64,000 bases of DNA from Roseomonas elaeocarpi (GTDB taxonomy: Bacteria > Pseudomonadota > Alphaproteobacteria > Acetobacterales > Acetobacteraceae). The notes below the pieces were generated by a model that made no database searches, had not been told where the DNA came from, and saw only the letters and a list, made by a program, of their open reading frames with translations. Positions 61,480 to 64,000 of the stretch are shown piece after piece (position 1 is the first letter of the stretch; every line of letters begins with the position of its first letter). The stretch is taken from assembly GCF_042433915.1 (NCBI RefSeq), contig NZ_JBHLUN010000002.1:124001-188000 (forward strand). The letters run 5' to 3'. Position numbers and translations under genes: made by a program.

Positions 61480-61961
61480 GTCGATGCCGATCACCTGGGG
61501 CGCCGCAGCGGACAGGACGGCCCGGCGTCGGACCAGCCGAAGCAGCGTGTCGTGGCTGACCCGCAGCCTCAGGCGCCTAGCCAGGCTCGCAGCCGGACGC
61601 CCGCCCAGCGCCAGCCCGAGATGATGGACCAGACCCTCCATCCGGGTGGTGCGTCGCGCGCGGGGCGCCAGCACCCCGGCGCCGAAGCGCTCAGTGAAAA
61701 TCTGCCGCCGACACGTCACCGTGTCGCAGCGAAAGCGCCGTGCCAGGAGCAACAGCCGAACCGCCCGTCCGGCGACAGGCAGGTCCCACAGCCGGCGCAG
61801 GTAGCGGCTGTGAACCCGGCGGCGGATAGGCCGCAGGCGGGGCAGACACTCTCCTGCGCCGACGCCCGAACGGTGACGGTGGCCTGATCACCATCCATGA
61901 CACAGCTTTCAACGATCAGCCCGTCCGGGACCAGGGCCGCTGACCGGAAAACCCGCTGCAT
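61480..61961 (-). pseudogene. ISL3-family transposase remnant
   Basis: Two frames of one transposase. From 61961 the first reads ALVPDGLIVESCVMDGDQAT and the zinc-ribbon-like CPACG / CAGCGTC. A frameshift near 61740 leads to RRFRCDTVTCRRQIFTERFG, then GLVHHLGLALGGRPAASLAR and PQVIGID, the beginning of the catalytic core. The next expected motif (DDFA) is absent, so the rest is deleted. CAGAACTGCGTCAGAGCC near 62009 resembles an ISL3 terminal region, which would make this the element's right end. Confidence 0.8.
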
Positions 61962-62129
61962 GCTGCCGCCTCCTTTCGAGGAGAGGCAGCCAGGAGATAC
62001 CCAGGTTCACCAGAACTGCGTCAGAGCCGATTTTCCACGCCGATAGGGGTCAGATCTCGATGCTGTTTGACAGTCTGGTGACCTCGCTCTGGTCCACCTC
62101 CTGCTACGTCCGCCCGTCGACCTCCGCGT

Positions 62130-62144
62130 ATAACATCTGGTTAT
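62130..62144. promoter_or_regulatory. Perfect inverted repeat upstream of amino-acid receptor gene
   Basis: ATAAC (62130-62134) and GTTAT (62140-62144) are separated by five bases, 84 bases before the receptor start at 62228. Dyads of this spacing are common targets of LysR- or GntR-type regulators. No regulator is adjacent in the window. Confidence 0.4.
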
Positions 62145-62227
62145 CAAGTCTGTGCCTCCGCTCAGTTCCCAAACCAAGCTGACTTGCGACACGGTCCGCA
62201 GGCCGCACCTGCCGCAGGAACCTATCC

Positions 62228-63244
62228 ATGCTCCGGACCATACTGTCGTGTCTGGCCGCCACGCTGCTCGCCTCAAGCGCCTGGGCTCAGAGCTCTGGCT
62301 CGCCGACCCTGGACGCCATCCGTGCGCGTGGGGCGGTGACCTGCGGCGTGTCTGGCACCAATCCAGGCTTTGCCTTCGCCGACAGCCGCGGCGAGCTGCG
62401 CGGCAGCGAGGCTGACTTCTGCCGGGCCGTCGCCGCCGCCGCGCTTGGCGATGCCTCCAAGGTGAAGTTTGTCTCGCTGACCTCCACAAATCGCTTCACC
62501 GCCCTGCAATCGAGCGAGATCGACCTGCTGGTGCGCACGGCGACCTGGTCCCTCGGGCGCGAGAGCAGCCTCGGCCTGCTCTTCGCAGGCATCACGTTCT
62601 ACGATGGGACGGCTTTCATGGTGCACAATTCCTCGGGCGTCCACTCGGCCAAGGAACTGGACGGTGCCACCATCTGCATCCTGCCCGGAACCACGACCGA
62701 GCTCGCCGTGGCCGACTACTTCCGGCGGACCAACATGCACTTCACGCCCGTGCTGATCGACAACGTGGCTGAGTTGCGGGCAGCTTTCCGGAACGGTCGC
62801 TGCGACAGCTACTCGACGGATGCCTCCGCACTGGCTTCGTTCCGCTCAAGCGAGGGTGCCGCGGCAGAGAACTACGTCCTGCTGCCCGAGGTGATCAGCA
62901 AGGAACCCCTCGGCCCCCTCGTTCGCAAGGGCGATGACAAGTGGTTCGACATCGTCCGCTGGACCCACTTCGCCATGCTGACGGCGGAGGAATTGGAGTT
63001 GACCAGCGCCAATGTCGAAGGCTCCCTCGGCAGCGCCAACCCGGATGTACGCCGTTTGCTGGGCATCGATGGCGATCTCGGGAGGTCCATGGGCCTGGAC
63101 AGTCGTTGGGCCTTCAACGTCATCCGCCAGGTCGGCAACTTCGCGGAAGTCTGGGATCGCACCATCGCGCCCCTGGGGGTTCCCCGCGGCCAGAACCAGC
63201 TTTGGACCAAGGGCGGGCTCCAATACGCCCCCCCTATCCGCTGA
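62228..63244 (+). CDS. ABC amino-acid substrate-binding protein (AapJ-like)
   Basis: A 338-residue periplasmic receptor: Sec signal MLRTILSCLAATLLASSAWA, then IRARGAVTCGVSGTNPGFAF, ALQSSEIDLLVRTATWSLGR and DGATICILPGTTTELAVADY, all typical of the AapJ/BztA general L-amino-acid class. AGGAAC precedes ATG 62228. Followed 55 bases later by a cystathionine beta-lyase-like gene, so the ligand may be a sulfur amino acid. Confidence 0.92.
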   Translation: MLRTILSCLAATLLASSAWAQSSGSPTLDAIRARGAVTCGVSGTNPGFAFADSRGELRGSEADFCRAVAAAALGDASKVKFVSLTSTNRFTALQSSEIDLLVRTATWSLGRESSLGLLFAGITFYDGTAFMVHNSSGVHSAKELDGATICILPGTTTELAVADYFRRTNMHFTPVLIDNVAELRAAFRNGRCDSYSTDASALASFRSSEGAAAENYVLLPEVISKEPLGPLVRKGDDKWFDIVRWTHFAMLTAEELELTSANVEGSLGSANPDVRRLLGIDGDLGRSMGLDSRWAFNVIRQVGNFAEVWDRTIAPLGVPRGQNQLWTKGGLQYAPPIR

Positions 63245-63298
63245 CGTCCTGGCACCACCTGGCTATTCCTGTTTTCAGCCCCTGACCCGAGGAATCCC

Positions 63299-64000
63299 AT
63301 GCACGACCTGACCCGCTGCGTTCAGCACCCGGAAGTGTCTCAGGAAGGCTTCCGCAGCCTTGCCGTGCCGACCTACCGTGCCTCCACCATCACCTACGAG
63401 GACGGGGAAAGCTTCGCGGCGCGCAGCCAGCGCGGCTTCGACGGCTATACCTACGGCCTTCACGGCACGCCGACCACGCGCACGCTCGAGGCGCAACTGA
63501 CCGCCCTGCACAACGGCGTTCGCACCGTGCTGGTGCCCTCGGGTCAGATGGCCGTCACGTTGGTCTTCCTGACCTTCCTGATGCCCGGTGACCGCGTGCT
63601 GGTGCCCGACAGCGCTTATGGTCCCGTACGCGGCGTCTGCCGCGACTTTCTGGCGCCTCGCGGCATCGACTACACGATCTACGACCCGCTGATCGGTGCC
63701 GGGATCGCCGACCTGATCGACGAACGCACCAAGCTGGTCTGGGTGGAGTCCCCTGGTTCGGGCACCATGGAAGTGCAGGACATTCCGGCCATCGTGCAGG
63801 CCGCGAAGGCCAAGGGCGTGCTGGTTGGCTGCGACAACACTTGGTGCACCCCGCTGCTGTTCAAGCCGCTGGACCACGGCTGCGACTTCGCAGCGGAAGC
63901 ACTCACCAAGTACGTGGGCGGGCACTCCGACCTCCTGCTCGGCTCCATCACGGTCAAGGATATCGACCTGCGGCAGCGTATGAAGGAGGTTCTGCGCAGC
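63299..64000 (+). CDS. Cys/Met-metabolism PLP enzyme, cystathionine beta-lyase-like (truncated by window)
   Basis: The first 234 codons of a PLP-dependent trans-sulfuration enzyme: SLAVPTYRASTITYEDGESF, the YTYGLHGTPTTRTLEAQLTA cofactor loop, PSGQMAVTLVFLTF, VWVESPGSGTMEVQDI, VGCDNTWCTPLLFKPL and the Schiff-base Lys in EALTKYVGGHSD. ATG 63299 is used. The C-terminal third lies outside the window. Probably cleaves a sulfur amino acid taken up through the preceding receptor's system. Confidence 0.92.
   Translation, partial: MHDLTRCVQHPEVSQEGFRSLAVPTYRASTITYEDGESFAARSQRGFDGYTYGLHGTPTTRTLEAQLTALHNGVRTVLVPSGQMAVTLVFLTFLMPGDRVLVPDSAYGPVRGVCRDFLAPRGIDYTIYDPLIGAGIADLIDERTKLVWVESPGSGTMEVQDIPAIVQAAKAKGVLVGCDNTWCTPLLFKPLDHGCDFAAEALTKYVGGHSDLLLGSITVKDIDLRQRMKEVLRS

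Overview
This is a GC-rich bacterial chromosome or large-replicon segment. The composition, frequent TGATG stop/start overlaps, Bug-type tricarboxylate receptors with TctA/TctB, many ABC importers, twin-arginine-exported oxidoreductases and an Fe-S photolyase suggest an alphaproteobacterium, possibly Acetobacteraceae/Roseomonas-like. The taxon is inferred from gene style only. I saw no tRNA, rRNA or CRISPR array.

Layout. 1-10.4 kb: a minus-strand operon (binding protein, fused double permease, ATPase, truncated amidase), then a plus-strand AbrB-type membrane protein and an oligopeptide-type ABC core (two ATPases, two permeases) without its own receptor. 10.8-18.3 kb: minus-strand tctB-tctA, a 1.1-kb gene-poor interval, then Bug receptor, peptide-type receptor and gamma-glutamyltransferase. 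18.5-29.6 kb: a decayed accessory region with an IS5 remnant, a DUF4011 helicase pseudogene, intact Fe-S photolyase and DUF1612 plasmid-type protein, a broken tyrosine recombinase, LysR/SDR/hydrolase/VOC remnants, an intact tri-haem cytochrome c downstream of a truncated molybdopterin dehydrogenase, and a chimera of an SDR N-terminus with a second recombinase tail. 30-38.6 kb: lactonase-like metallo-hydrolase, MFS transporter, histidine kinase, STAND regulator overlapping an orphan Bug receptor, and a divergent old-yellow-enzyme homologue. 38.8-51 kb: an intact molybdopterin dehydrogenase operon (2Fe-2S, large subunit, cytochrome c), AraC, an MFS-STAND operon, a GlxA-type regulator, isochorismatase with a TDT-family exporter, and an exported chloroperoxidase-like hydrolase. 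51.5-61.1 kb: a cupin gene interrupted by a stop, a two-gene exported module (beta-lactamase-like pseudoenzyme fused to DUF302, plus a DsrE-like Tat protein), MFS, SDRs, an alpha/beta hydrolase pair, a serine recombinase scrap, and AraC divergent from an SDR. 61.3-64 kb: an ISL3 remnant, then an amino-acid receptor and a truncated cystathionine beta-lyase-like enzyme.

Functional reading. The ends of the window look like nutrient scavenging, plausibly peptides, gamma-glutamyl compounds, carboxylates and sulfur amino acids. The middle is dominated by redox and detoxification genes under several one-component regulators. The 18.5-29.6 kb block records repeated insertion, deletion and point decay. 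The most unusual intact item is the pseudo-beta-lactamase/DUF302 fusion with its DsrE-like partner. The pair of STAND ATPases around the dehydrogenase cluster and the two recombinase tails 5 kb apart also deserve attention.
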